From Bacteroidia bacterium (GTDB lineage Bacteria; Bacteroidota; Bacteroidia; Chitinophagales; Chitinophagaceae): a stretch of DNA of 64,000 nucleotides. The stretch spans positions 203,356 to 267,355 of the forward strand of contig JAUICZ010000004.1 in NCBI GenBank assembly GCA_030429205.1. Direction: 5' to 3'. Below, in pieces: positions 44,451-53,404 of the stretch. Position 1 is the first letter of the stretch, and each line of letters starts with the position of its first letter. A program made the translations under genes and the position numbers. A model generated the notes under the pieces. That model was not told the DNA's origin and did not search any database. It saw only the letters and a program-made list of their open reading frames with translations.

Positions 44451-44999
44451 ATGAAATTTACTTTTTTAATGCTATTCAATTTTTTGTTTTGGAGCACACC
44501 GCAAGCACCGGAAGGTGAGGTGCACAAAAGTATTTACGATTACAAAGTAACAGCACTGGACGGCAGCACTATCAACTTTGCTGATTTCAAAGGCAAGAAA
44601 ATATTGATCGTTAATACTGCTTCTAAATGTGGCTATACTCCACAATATGAAGGCTTAGAAGAGTTATACAAAAAGTATCAAGATAAGTTAGTCATTGTCG
44701 GGTTCCCGTCCAACAACTTCGGTTTTCAAGAGCCGGGCAGCGATGAGGAAATAGCTACATTCTGTAAAAAGAATTATGGTGTTACTTTCCCTATGGCATC
44801 TAAAGTGAGTGTAAAGGGCAAAAAGATGACCCCAATATACCATTGGTTAACTAAAGAGGAATACAACCATTATCAGAACAGCTCTGTAAAATGGAATTTT
44901 CAAAAGTATCTTATAAATGAAGAAGGTAAGCTCATAGGTGTTTATTCATCAAAAGTAAAACCTATGAGTGAAGAGCTGGTTACTGCTATTGAGCAATAA
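44451..44999 (+). CDS. glutathione peroxidase family protein
   Basis: A 182-residue thiol peroxidase. The catalytic Cys replaces selenocysteine (C60 in NTASKCGYTPQY), with Q93 in NFGFQEPG and W148/N149 in KWNFQKYL completing the tetrad. A hydrophobic N-terminus of about 18 residues suggests export. Bacterial homologues usually take electrons from thioredoxin rather than glutathione. It reduces hydroperoxides. Confidence 0.93.
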   Translation: MKFTFLMLFNFLFWSTPQAPEGEVHKSIYDYKVTALDGSTINFADFKGKKILIVNTASKCGYTPQYEGLEELYKKYQDKLVIVGFPSNNFGFQEPGSDEEIATFCKKNYGVTFPMASKVSVKGKKMTPIYHWLTKEEYNHYQNSSVKWNFQKYLINEEGKLIGVYSSKVKPMSEELVTAIEQ

Positions 45000-45000
45000 A

Positions 45001-45339
45001 CTAGTGCGGACAACTGGTTGAAGACGCCATTGTCTTACTTTCTTTTTTAATAGCCCTCAAGCGTTTTACGTAACGCTTATCTTTTCTGTACCTATCTTTC
45101 TTTTGCTTTTTAGCAACCGCCTTTACTTTAGCAGGTTGGGGTTTTACAACCTCTGCTACTTCTTTACGTTGTTTGTTTTTAGGCTCTTTGTAAGAAAGCC
45201 ATTTGTTGGTTTGCTTACTCTTCCAGAATTTTTTCTTTGGCGGGCATTGGGTTTTACTATACTGGGCTGTAGCTGGTACAACCTGTAGCACTGCCGCTGA
45301 GAACATGAAGAGTAACACATAAATCTTCCACTGTTTCAT
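45001..45339 (-). CDS. small exported very basic protein
   Basis: A 112-residue protein of unknown function with a signal peptide (IYVLLFMFSAAVLQVVPATAQ) and an extremely Lys/Arg-rich mature part (KKKFWKSKQTNK, KKQKKDRYRKDKRYVKR), containing Cys near both ends. I do not recognise a family. The charge suggests binding of an acidic envelope polymer or nucleic acid, which is inference only. It converges with the peroxidase gene, one base apart. Confidence 0.65.
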   Translation of the reverse strand: MKQWKIYVLLFMFSAAVLQVVPATAQYSKTQCPPKKKFWKSKQTNKWLSYKEPKNKQRKEVAEVVKPQPAKVKAVAKKQKKDRYRKDKRYVKRLRAIKKESKTMASSTSCPH

Positions 45340-45391
45340 AACTGCACATTTTTCTTGTTACACAATATTATCAGGCTACTATATAAATAGA

Positions 45392-45420
45392 CAAGCCCCA
45401 CTAATTATTAGTGGGGCTTG
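45392..45420. terminator. 14-bp palindromic hairpin between two minus-strand genes
   Basis: CAAGCCCCACTAAT/ATTAGTGGGGCTTG with a minimal loop, 23 bases after the accC stop. There is no long T-run, so it may be a terminator or a processing signal. Confidence 0.6.
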
Positions 45421-45443
45421 AACTGTTAAAATATTGTCATATG

Positions 45444-46925
45444 TTACCTACGGCGTGTTTTCCACTTAGATGTAGCGCCGTTATTACTTACCGCAACTGT
45501 TTCAGGCTGTGCATCTTTACCCCAAACATGACCTGCCAGTAATGCAGCCACTTCTTTACTGGCATCATCTGCAGTATTTAATTTATCCGGTGTAAAATGC
45601 TTCTCTATGAACTTAGTATCAAAATCACCTGTTCTGAAAGGCTCGGTTTGTACTGCCCACTTACCAAAGCCCAGCGTGGTTTTAATACCTTTTACGTAAT
45701 ACTCATCTATTGCCCTGCATAAACGGTCAATCGCCTCATCTCTGCTCGCAGCGTGCACTACCAGTTTAGCAATCATCGGGTCGTAGAATATAGGAATATC
45801 CTGCCCTTGCTCGTATCCGTCATCTACACGTACACCAGGCCCTTTGGGCGGTTGATATGTTTCTAACTTACCGGTATCCGGCAAGAAGTTATTTTCCGGA
45901 TCTTCAGCACAAACCCTCAGCTCTAACGAGTGACCGTTGATCTTTAAATCATCTTGCGAGAAAGACAACTTCTCCCCTCTTGCTACATTGATCTGCTCTT
46001 TTACCAGATCTATACCTGTTATCATTTCCGTTACACAGTGTTCTACCTGTAAACGGGTATTCATTTCTAAAAAGTAATAGTTTAGCTTTTCGTCTACCAA
46101 AAACTCAACAGTACCGGCACCATCGTATTTACACGACTGTGCTACTGCTATAGCACTTTCTCCCATCGCCTTACGAATGTCGGGCGTTAAACAGCTGGAA
46201 GGTGCTTCCTCAATCAACTTTTGGTGGCGGCGCTGTATAGAACATTCACGCTCGAACAGGTACACGTAGTTACCATGCTTATCTCCGAGTAATTGTATTT
46301 CTATATGCCTGGGTGCTGCTACATATTTTTCTATGAATATCGCATCATCACCAAAAGAGTTTAGCGCTTCACTTTTCGCCATAGTGATCTGCTGCTCCAA
46401 CTCCGACTCTTCATTCACCACACGCATACCTTTACCACCACCACCAGCAGAAGCTTTTACCAGAATAGGGTATCCGATCTTAGCAGCAATTCCTCTTGCC
46501 TCTTCCACACTCTCTATCGGGTCTTCTGTACCCGGCACCATTGGCACATTGAATTTCTTAGCCGCTTGCTTAGCAGATATTTTGCTACCCATCAAATTGA
46601 TTGAGTATGCAGAAGGTCCAATGAAGGTTAACCCTGCATCTGCCACCGCCTTTGAAAAGCTCGCATTCTCACTTAAGAAACCATAACCGGGGTGTATAGC
46701 ATCTGCCCCAACATGCTTGGCTACTTCAATGATCTTATCTGCACGTAAGTATGATTCTGAAGATGGCGGAGGCCCGATGCATACGGCTTCATCCGCAAAA
46801 CGTACAAAAGGCATATTCCTATCAGCTTCCGAATAAACGGCTACAGTCTGTATGCCCATTTCTCTCGCCGTACGCATTACACGTATAGCTATCTCACCAC
46901 GATTGGCGACAAGTATTTTCTGCAT
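45444..46925 (-). CDS. accC: acetyl-CoA carboxylase biotin carboxylase subunit
   Basis: A 493-residue ATP-grasp enzyme that carboxylates biotin on its carrier protein, the first step of fatty-acid synthesis or of an acyl-CoA carboxylase. The N-terminal KILVANRGEIAIRVMR, the ATP-binding KASAGGGGKGMR, the RDCS-equivalent ERECSIQRRHQK and EMNTRLQVEHCVTE are all present. The last 35 residues are a short Ala/Asn/Lys-rich tail beyond the usual end. accB is not adjacent, so it may serve a second carboxylase. Confidence 0.94.
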   Translation of the reverse strand: MQKILVANRGEIAIRVMRTAREMGIQTVAVYSEADRNMPFVRFADEAVCIGPPPSSESYLRADKIIEVAKHVGADAIHPGYGFLSENASFSKAVADAGLTFIGPSAYSINLMGSKISAKQAAKKFNVPMVPGTEDPIESVEEARGIAAKIGYPILVKASAGGGGKGMRVVNEESELEQQITMAKSEALNSFGDDAIFIEKYVAAPRHIEIQLLGDKHGNYVYLFERECSIQRRHQKLIEEAPSSCLTPDIRKAMGESAIAVAQSCKYDGAGTVEFLVDEKLNYYFLEMNTRLQVEHCVTEMITGIDLVKEQINVARGEKLSFSQDDLKINGHSLELRVCAEDPENNFLPDTGKLETYQPPKGPGVRVDDGYEQGQDIPIFYDPMIAKLVVHAASRDEAIDRLCRAIDEYYVKGIKTTLGFGKWAVQTEPFRTGDFDTKFIEKHFTPDKLNTADDASKEVAALLAGHVWGKDAQPETVAVSNNGATSKWKTRRR

Positions 46926-46960
46926 GACTGCGAAGATAAATAATCCGAGTTAAAGGAGGC

Positions 46961-47413
46961 TTATTCCTCAGATTTTACAGTTGTACCCTTACCGTATTTT
47001 ACAAACAGGTTCAGGTATAAGACACGGGAAATGCGCATCATCCAAGGTTGTAATATAGCCGCAGAGCTAATACATACCGCTAAGTAATAATATACACTGT
47101 TATCCTGCACAGATATACCGAATATTAGCGAATACCATATGAAGTTGAAGATAAACAGACCTACCGTAAGGGCGTAGCTTACATACCCTGTTCCGTAGTA
47201 GAAACCAGCCTCTAGCTCAAACTTCTGACCACATACAGGACAAGTGTCCGGCATATCTAAAAGCTTAGATAACGGGAAAATACTTTTATTGGTGAACATA
47301 TGCCCTTTGCGACAATTGGGGCATTTCATTTTTAATATACTGGGTACTAATGCAGGATGATCTGAGGCCATATCTGATAGTTTGTGCGAAGATACAACAG
47401 CATGCGTTGGCAT
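46961..47413 (-). CDS. DUF983 family membrane protein with two CxxC
   Basis: A 150-residue protein with N-terminal zinc-ribbon Cys pairs (CPNC and CPVC, framing KGHMFTNKSIFPLSKLLDMPD) and two transmembrane helices (about 80-125), followed by a basic C-terminal segment. DUF983 is widespread in Bacteroidota and alphaproteobacteria without an established role. It lies between the protease and accC genes. Confidence 0.9.
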   Translation of the reverse strand: MPTHAVVSSHKLSDMASDHPALVPSILKMKCPNCRKGHMFTNKSIFPLSKLLDMPDTCPVCGQKFELEAGFYYGTGYVSYALTVGLFIFNFIWYSLIFGISVQDNSVYYYLAVCISSAAILQPWMMRISRVLYLNLFVKYGKGTTVKSEE

Positions 47414-47437
47414 TATGTAACAATTATCACAAATTAG

Positions 47438-48250
47438 CTATTTACAGGCTGCTTCAATCCACGATATAAATGCAGCTACTCTGGTATGTTCCATAACCTG
47501 TCCATAATAACCACACTTAAGAAATGTATTATAATTTATTCCTCCTCCCCTAGTTATACCCACCAATAATAATTTTCCTTTTCTCTGAATAAATAATCCA
47601 CCACCACTATCTCCACCAGCAGTTAAGTACTCCAGATCGCAAGGCGAAGCACTTCCTAAGCGGTTACATGTTTTAGTGTCCGGGGCATCAAAATCACAAA
47701 ACAACTTACTAGCTATGCCATTCACCTCTACCCCGCCAACGGAATCAATAATATTATTACCGGCTATTTTCCTGCTATTTCTGGTTTTGTGTTTCTTGTC
47801 GGCTATTATAAACGCACCATATCCTGCACCTATTGCTTTTTTTCCGACTTCGTCTGTACTTGAGTTTAGCTCAGGCAACTCTACTGAGTTAATCTTTGAT
47901 TTTAGTTGTAACAGCGCTATATCGTACATCCCCATTCCGGTTGAAGAGTACATTGAATGTATCGCAACTCTGGAAACGCTGCTCGCTTTATCTTTAAACT
48001 TTACAATAATATCAACACTGCTACTGTTCTTATCTACTACATGAGCTGCAGTTAACACCCTATTACTATCTATCAATACACACGAACCAATAAACTTGCC
48101 CTTGATGTACACTTTGCCTACGCAGTCTAAAAACTCTTCACTTGCAAGTGATGTATACTTTTCAATATCTGTATCGGGCCTTACGACACCACTAACTGAA
48201 AACACCCCCCAAAGGGTAAGAAAAAGTAATAGAGGTATTCGGGGTTTCAT
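47438..48250 (-). CDS. trypsin-like serine protease, exported
   Basis: A chymotrypsin-fold (S1) protease of about 270 residues with a signal peptide (IPLLLFLTLWGVFSVSG). The triad is visible: His in VLTAAHVV, Asp in MYDIALLQL and Ser in AGGDSGGGLF. Several Cys could form disulfides, including a CNRLGSASPCDLEY pair. The chosen ATG gives a normal signal peptide; an alternative ATG 30 bases upstream overlaps the end of uvrC by 14 bases and would add a basic n-region. The substrate is unknown. Confidence 0.9.
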   Translation of the reverse strand: MKPRIPLLLFLTLWGVFSVSGVVRPDTDIEKYTSLASEEFLDCVGKVYIKGKFIGSCVLIDSNRVLTAAHVVDKNSSSVDIIVKFKDKASSVSRVAIHSMYSSTGMGMYDIALLQLKSKINSVELPELNSSTDEVGKKAIGAGYGAFIIADKKHKTRNSRKIAGNNIIDSVGGVEVNGIASKLFCDFDAPDTKTCNRLGSASPCDLEYLTAGGDSGGGLFIQRKGKLLLVGITRGGGINYNTFLKCGYYGQVMEHTRVAAFISWIEAACK

Positions 48251-48266
48251 TTTGGAGCGTTTGGGT

Positions 48267-50075
48267 TTATTCTTCATCATGAAAGTGATTCCATACTACG
48301 CGTGCTTTCTTCTGCCCTATCACACGCATTAGTTCCCTGAGTGTAACCGTTTTAATGTTCTTGATAGAACGGAACTCTTTGAGCAACTCTGTTGCTGTTG
48401 CTTTGCCTATACCGGGGATGGCTTCCAGCTCATTTTTAATGGTGCCCTTGCTACGCACCTTTCTGTGGAAGGTGATACCGAAACGGTGTACCTCATCACG
48501 AATGTACCGCACCAACAAATGCGCAGGACTATCGTACGGTAACTGTATCGGGTCTTTATCTCCGGGAAAGAATATAGACTCTTCTTTCTTAGCTAAACCT
48601 ACCACATTAAGGCTACCTGTTAAGCCAAGCTCTTTAATGCTTTCTATTGCAGCGCTCAGTTGCCCTTTACCTCCATCTATTATTATTAGTTTCGGTAGTG
48701 GCTTCTTTTCATCCAACAATCGCTTATAACGGCGAAGCACCACCTCTGACATGGACGCGAAATCGTTAATACCCTCAACTGTTTTTATGTGATAGTGCCT
48801 ATAGTCTTTTTTAGATGGCTGTCCATTTTTAAAACAGACCATAGCAGACACGGGGAAAGCTCCTTGAAAGTTTGAGTTATCGAAACACTCGATATGCGTT
48901 GGTAACTCTGATAATTGTAAAGCTTCTTGCAGCTCTTCTAAAACAGCTATGTAATCTTCTTCTGTTGAATTCTTCAACATCAGCGCCTTCTTGCGCTTTA
49001 TTTCATCTTTAAATATAAATGCATTCTTTTCGCTCAGCTCCAGCAGTTTCTTCTTATCTCCTATTTTGGGTATAACCAACTGTACATTCTCATCAGACAA
49101 GTCTATGTCCATAGGTGCTATTACTTCTGTTACCTGCTCTACATATTCATCTTTCAGCTTGTCATATATCAAAGACAGTATGCTGGAGTCGGTTTCCTCT
49201 ATCTTCTTTTCTACCTGCACATTTTTGGTGTAAATAATGTTCCCGTTGATCACCATCATGTAGTTGATATACGCTTTGTCATCATCACTAATGATGCTCA
49301 CCACATCCATATTACCCAAACGAGTATTTACAACGGTAGACTTACTGGTGTATCGTGCCAGATCTTCCACCTTCTTTTTGTATACCTCTGCCCTTTCAAA
49401 CTGCAACTCTGCGGCCATGCGGTTCATTTCCTGTTTCAGGTAGTTATTTACCTCACTGGTATTGCCTTTTAGAATGTGCCTTACCTGCTGTATGTCCTGC
49501 GCATAATCTTGTTCTGTTTGGTGTTGCTCACAAGGTCCTTTACAGTTGCCGATATGATACTCCAGGCAAACCTTATACTTTCCTCTTTTTATCTTCTTAT
49601 CAGACAGGTCCAGATTGCACGTACGTAAAGGAATTAATTGGCGTATCAAACTCAGTAGTTCGCGCACCCTACCTACTCCCGTAAACGGGCCCAGATACTC
49701 AGAACCATCTTTAATGATCTTGCGGGTTACAAACACCCTGGGGAAAGGTTCTTTTTTAATAACTATGTATGGGTACGTTTTGTCATCCTTCAGCTCAATA
49801 TTAAAGCGTGGCTGATGGTGTTTGATCAACGAGTTTTCCAACAAAAAGGCATCGTGCTCCGTATTTGTAACGGTATATTCTATTTTGCTGATGAGGTTCA
49901 CCAGCTTGGTTGTTTTGTAGTTGTCTACAACTTTGGTAAAGTATGAGCTGACCCTTTTACGCAGATCTTTTGCTTTACCTACATACAACAACTCGCCCCG
50001 TGTGTCGTAATACTTATAACAACCGGGCTGGTGTGGTATGGTAGGGGCAATATTGCTGAACTCATCTTTGGTCAT
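48267..50075 (-). CDS. uvrC: excinuclease ABC subunit C
   Basis: A 602-residue nucleotide-excision repair nuclease. It has the N-terminal GIY-YIG domain (GCYKYYDTRGELLYVGKAKDLRKRV), the Cys-rich CLEYHIGNCKGPCE, the UVR motif (AAELQFERAEVYKKKVEDL), the C-terminal RNase H-like endonuclease (CFDNSNFQGAFPVSAMV, IIDGGKGQLSAA) and a helix-hairpin-helix end (ELEAIPGIGKATATELLKEF). It incises both sides of a lesion with UvrAB. Confidence 0.97.
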   Translation of the reverse strand: MTKDEFSNIAPTIPHQPGCYKYYDTRGELLYVGKAKDLRKRVSSYFTKVVDNYKTTKLVNLISKIEYTVTNTEHDAFLLENSLIKHHQPRFNIELKDDKTYPYIVIKKEPFPRVFVTRKIIKDGSEYLGPFTGVGRVRELLSLIRQLIPLRTCNLDLSDKKIKRGKYKVCLEYHIGNCKGPCEQHQTEQDYAQDIQQVRHILKGNTSEVNNYLKQEMNRMAAELQFERAEVYKKKVEDLARYTSKSTVVNTRLGNMDVVSIISDDDKAYINYMMVINGNIIYTKNVQVEKKIEETDSSILSLIYDKLKDEYVEQVTEVIAPMDIDLSDENVQLVIPKIGDKKKLLELSEKNAFIFKDEIKRKKALMLKNSTEEDYIAVLEELQEALQLSELPTHIECFDNSNFQGAFPVSAMVCFKNGQPSKKDYRHYHIKTVEGINDFASMSEVVLRRYKRLLDEKKPLPKLIIIDGGKGQLSAAIESIKELGLTGSLNVVGLAKKEESIFFPGDKDPIQLPYDSPAHLLVRYIRDEVHRFGITFHRKVRSKGTIKNELEAIPGIGKATATELLKEFRSIKNIKTVTLRELMRVIGQKKARVVWNHFHDEE

Positions 50076-50084
50076 TGGGGTAAT

Positions 50085-50645
50085 TTACAAGAATTGGTAC
50101 GTCACCCTCAGGTCTTTTCCTTTTCCTGTTTTAGAGGTTTCCTTTTCCTGAATGGATATTGTTTCCATCGGCGTATAAAAAAGTTTCACCGTTTTTGTGC
50201 CTAATCTGGTATCACGCTCTGCTTCTATATATATCGACTTTATTTTGTCAGTAAAGTAATCCACCATCAAATGTAGCTTCTTCGTATATAGCTTAGCGTC
50301 TTTCGCTTCGTAGTAAAAGTTATTAGTAGTTGTTTCCCTATCTCTGAAAGATGAAAAATCGTACCGATCTACAAACTTGGGGTCGCTAATATCTGTTTCA
50401 AAAAACACTTTTAGTATAGGCGACCACTCCATATCTGTTGCTATCACAATGCTACTGTCTACCGTACCATTGAAATACACCTTCTTAACTAAGTTGTAAG
50501 GTTGCCCGTGGAAAGACGCCCACTGATCTTCTGCAAACTGGATAATAGAGAAATACCCATCGCTGCTTGTTTGTTCAGGCGTAGCTTCTTGTTTACAAGA
50601 TGTTATCAGCAACAATACAAATAATAATACCGACCTGCCTTTCAT
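50085..50645 (-). CDS. hypothetical lipoprotein
   Basis: A 186-residue protein with a lipoprotein signal peptide (VLLFVLLLITSC, Cys at residue 17). The mature part is beta-strand-rich and resembles LolA-like or START-like lipoproteins in outline, but I cannot assign a family. It ends 9 bases before uvrC starts, so the two may be co-transcribed. Confidence 0.75.
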   Translation of the reverse strand: MKGRSVLLFVLLLITSCKQEATPEQTSSDGYFSIIQFAEDQWASFHGQPYNLVKKVYFNGTVDSSIVIATDMEWSPILKVFFETDISDPKFVDRYDFSSFRDRETTTNNFYYEAKDAKLYTKKLHLMVDYFTDKIKSIYIEAERDTRLGTKTVKLFYTPMETISIQEKETSKTGKGKDLRVTYQFL

Positions 50646-50684
50646 ATTAATAAAACGAGATAATCGAAGAAATGTTATGATACT

Positions 50685-51266
50685 TTAATTCAACTGAGGA
50701 TCTACCGGAAGGTTATTCAGATATTGATATTCGCGCCCTAAAGAGTTTACTGCCTGCTCCCACATTTGCTCCTGATCTGTTTCGAACAACAGGTTTTCAG
50801 AAACATTACCTATCAGCCAGCTACCTGTTTTCAGCTCTTCTACCAACTGGCCTTTTGACCAGCCAGAATAGCCGATGAACATTCTTACGTCCGTCGCCTG
50901 TACCTTGCCTATTAATACTTCTTGTTGCAGTGCATCAAAAGAACCACCCCAGAAAACACCTTTTACAACTTCGTTTCCTCCAATTCCGTCCGGTATACGG
51001 TGCAGCATATGTAACGTATCCAGCTCTACAGGTCCTCCCTGGGCAACAGATAGATCAGCAGCTTCCATTTCGGGCACCACATCTCCTATCTGCATGCCGG
51101 TAGGCTGGTTCAGTACAAAACCAACAGACCCCTCCTCATTATGTTCACACAAAAACACTACAGAACGGGCAAAAACACTGTCTTTCATAAAAGGCTGGGC
51201 TATCAATATCTTACCATTGCCTAATAATCGCTCATCTGTAAGTTTATGTAAGTCTAAAAACTCCAT
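50685..51266 (-). CDS. yqgE: YqgE/AlgH family protein
   Basis: A 193-residue protein of the UPF0301 family: GKILIAQPFMKDSVFARSVVFLCEHNEEGSVGFVLNQP at the N-terminus and FIGYSGWSKGQLVEEL in the middle are diagnostic. The biochemical function is unresolved; AlgH has been linked to alginate regulation in Pseudomonas. A near-consensus -7 box (TTAGTTTG) lies upstream in the region shared with the ZIP gene. Confidence 0.94.
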   Translation of the reverse strand: MEFLDLHKLTDERLLGNGKILIAQPFMKDSVFARSVVFLCEHNEEGSVGFVLNQPTGMQIGDVVPEMEAADLSVAQGGPVELDTLHMLHRIPDGIGGNEVVKGVFWGGSFDALQQEVLIGKVQATDVRMFIGYSGWSKGQLVEELKTGSWLIGNVSENLLFETDQEQMWEQAVNSLGREYQYLNNLPVDPQLN

Positions 51267-51362
51267 TCAGATTAAAATTAAGTCATCGCATGTTAACCGC
51301 AAACTAATATGATATAAAAGAATACTACCCCTGTATAGATAGTGTGTGTCGGAAAATGATTT

Positions 51363-51370
51363 TACCTTTG
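51363..51370 (+). promoter_or_regulatory. -7 promoter box for the ZIP transporter
   Basis: TACCTTTG matches TAnnTTTG and ends 19 bases before the ATG. Confidence 0.5.
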
Positions 51371-51389
51371 TCGAATTATTCTTTAATAG

Positions 51390-52127
51390 ATGACCGGATA
51401 TCATATACTTCTTTTTGCAATAACCTTTCTGGGCGGCAGCGCTCCCCTTTGGCTAAAAAAAGTAGAAGACAGTGCTATGCAACAGCTACTGGCATTTTCC
51501 GGGGCATTTTTATTGAGCATTACCTTTTTACATTTACTGCCCGAAACGTTTGAAGAACTAGGCTCCCAGGCAGGGCTTTACCTGCTGGTAGGTTTTTTCA
51601 TTCAATTGCTGATACAACGATTAACACATGGCGCTGAGCATGGACATACGCATGCACACCACCACCACGATCATGACCATAAGGTTGTAATTACCCCCAT
51701 TATGCTGGGTTTGTCTTTACATGCTTTTATGGAAGGCTTGCCGCTTGGCTTCAACTACCGTATGGAAGCTACAGAACCATCTTTATATTTAGCTGTAGCA
51801 GCTCATAAACTACCAGAAGCTATTATTGTTACATTATTATTCATTCAGGCAAAATACTCAAGGTCTAAAAGCATACTGCTCTTAGCTGCATTTGCTGCTA
51901 TTACTCCGCTATCCGGCATTATAGTCAACAAGCTGGGTATGAGTTATCACTTTATTGCTCAGGTTGTTATTGCATTAATACCTATGGTTGCCGGTGCCTT
52001 TATACATATATCCACTACAATATTCTTCGAAAGCGGTACTAAACACCATATGCTTACCTGGAAAAAAGCTTTTGCCATATTATTAGGTGTTACAATAGGG
52101 CTACTCACATTATTTTTTGAACATTAG
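51390..52127 (+). CDS. ZIP family metal transporter
   Basis: A 245-residue membrane protein with about eight helices. A His-rich cytoplasmic loop at residues 80-98 (HGHTHAHHHHDHDHK) and the metal-transport motifs HAFMEGLPLG (111-120) and HKLPEAI (139-145) identify it as a Zrt/Irt-like importer of zinc or iron. It starts 19 bases after a -7 box, divergent from yqgE, with the TraB/GumN gene 8 bases downstream. Confidence 0.92.
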   Translation: MTGYHILLFAITFLGGSAPLWLKKVEDSAMQQLLAFSGAFLLSITFLHLLPETFEELGSQAGLYLLVGFFIQLLIQRLTHGAEHGHTHAHHHHDHDHKVVITPIMLGLSLHAFMEGLPLGFNYRMEATEPSLYLAVAAHKLPEAIIVTLLFIQAKYSRSKSILLLAAFAAITPLSGIIVNKLGMSYHFIAQVVIALIPMVAGAFIHISTTIFFESGTKHHMLTWKKAFAILLGVTIGLLTLFFEH

Positions 52128-52135
52128 AACTCTAT

Positions 52136-53008
52136 ATGAACAAAATACTTATAACACTCTTCAGCCTGATTTTTGCGACTACTTTTTGTACTGCACAGCA
52201 TAGTACTGAGGACAACAAATCTTTATTGTGGCAAATCTCCGGCAATGGTCTGGAAGAACCTTCTTACCTGTTTGGCACCATCCATATTATTTGCAAAAAC
52301 CAGTTTGTATGGACAGATGCTATGCAAAACAGCATAGAACAAACAGAGAAAATATGCCTTGAAATGGACCTGGATGACCCGGCACTGATGCTACAGATCG
52401 CCAAACTGATGACGGCAACAGACGGAAAAAAACTATCAGACTACTTTAGTGAAAGTGAATACAAAATGGTGAAAAAGTATTTCATGGATAGTGTTGGCAT
52501 CAACCTGATCATGCTCAACAACATGAAACCGTTTGTATTGGCTACTCTATTTAAACCTACCGGAACCGATTGCGATAGCACTGTGTCTTATGAGTTCATC
52601 ATGACTGACTATGCTAAAAAAGAGCAGGTAGAAATAATAGGTCTGGAAACAGCTGAAGAGCAGATATCTATTTTTGAATCTATTTCTATTGATACGATTA
52701 TTAACACAGTAGTAGAAGTAGCAGAAAACGGAGGTATGGAAAGCCAGGGAGATCTAAAAAAACTAATGGACACTTATGTATCTCAAGACCTGCCTAAGTT
52801 ACACGAAGAACTTCTGTCATCAGACCTTGCCGGTATGGACATGAATGATTTTATTTATGAAAGAAACCAAAACTGGATACCCAAGATGAAAGATTACATG
52901 AGCCAACATTCTATATTTTTTGCTGTTGGCGCCGGGCATTTATGGGGGAAGGAAGGTGTTATACAACTATTAAAAAATGAGGGTTATGAAGTAACCCCCA
53001 TTAAGTAA
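52136..53008 (+). CDS. TraB/GumN family protein
   Basis: A 290-residue exported protein with a signal peptide (ILITLFSLIFATTFCTA). The TraB/GumN motif GTIHI (47-51) and the C-terminal FAVGAGHLWGKEGVIQLL contribute the paired GxxH motifs of this Tiki-like metalloprotease-fold family. The catalytic residues are present, but the function in bacteria is mostly unknown. It is co-directional with the ZIP gene and overlaps the convergent receiver gene by 8 bases. Confidence 0.9.
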   Translation: MNKILITLFSLIFATTFCTAQHSTEDNKSLLWQISGNGLEEPSYLFGTIHIICKNQFVWTDAMQNSIEQTEKICLEMDLDDPALMLQIAKLMTATDGKKLSDYFSESEYKMVKKYFMDSVGINLIMLNNMKPFVLATLFKPTGTDCDSTVSYEFIMTDYAKKEQVEIIGLETAEEQISIFESISIDTIINTVVEVAENGGMESQGDLKKLMDTYVSQDLPKLHEELLSSDLAGMDMNDFIYERNQNWIPKMKDYMSQHSIFFAVGAGHLWGKEGVIQLLKNEGYEVTPIK

Positions 53009-53387
53009 TATTCAATTCTTCAAGCACAGCTGCAATTGTATCGTTTGTTAGTGGCTTGTTTAAGAAATGCTTTACAGATGCATAGCCTTTTACTTTTGCT
53101 ATGTCGTTTTCGTTAATTGAAGAAGACAACATATAAATTGAATAAGGTTCTTTTACATCGTCTGCTAATCCTTCAAATGCCTCAACAAACTCAAAGCCAT
53201 TCATCACCGGCATTTGTATATCTACAAATACGACAGTTTCGTTCTTATCTGTTTTGTTCTTTATATACTCCAACCCTTCTGTAGCCTGCTGAAAAACCTT
53301 ACATTCATCACAGTGCCCTGTATTCTTTATGATTTTCTCAGCAATAAAGCAGTCTAGCTTACTGTCATCAATTACTATAAAGTTCAT
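53001..53387 (-). CDS. CheY-like response regulator (receiver only)
   Basis: A 128-residue single receiver domain. The acidic pocket is IDDSK near the N-terminus, the phospho-acceptor is D56 (VFVDIQMPVMNG), and the conserved Lys is in LNKPLT near residue 112. There is no output domain, so it acts by protein contact or as a phosphate sink. It is the last gene of the operon that begins with the E1/nitroreductase gene, 17 bases after the hybrid kinase. Confidence 0.93.
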   Translation of the reverse strand: MNFIVIDDSKLDCFIAEKIIKNTGHCDECKVFQQATEGLEYIKNKTDKNETVVFVDIQMPVMNGFEFVEAFEGLADDVKEPYSIYMLSSSINENDIAKVKGYASVKHFLNKPLTNDTIAAVLEELNIT

Positions 53388-53404
53388 GTCTTTCGTTTGT
53401 ATTG

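Noticed and set aside
51636..51690. Short CAC/CAT tandem repeat
   Set aside because: It encodes the His-rich metal loop of the ZIP transporter.
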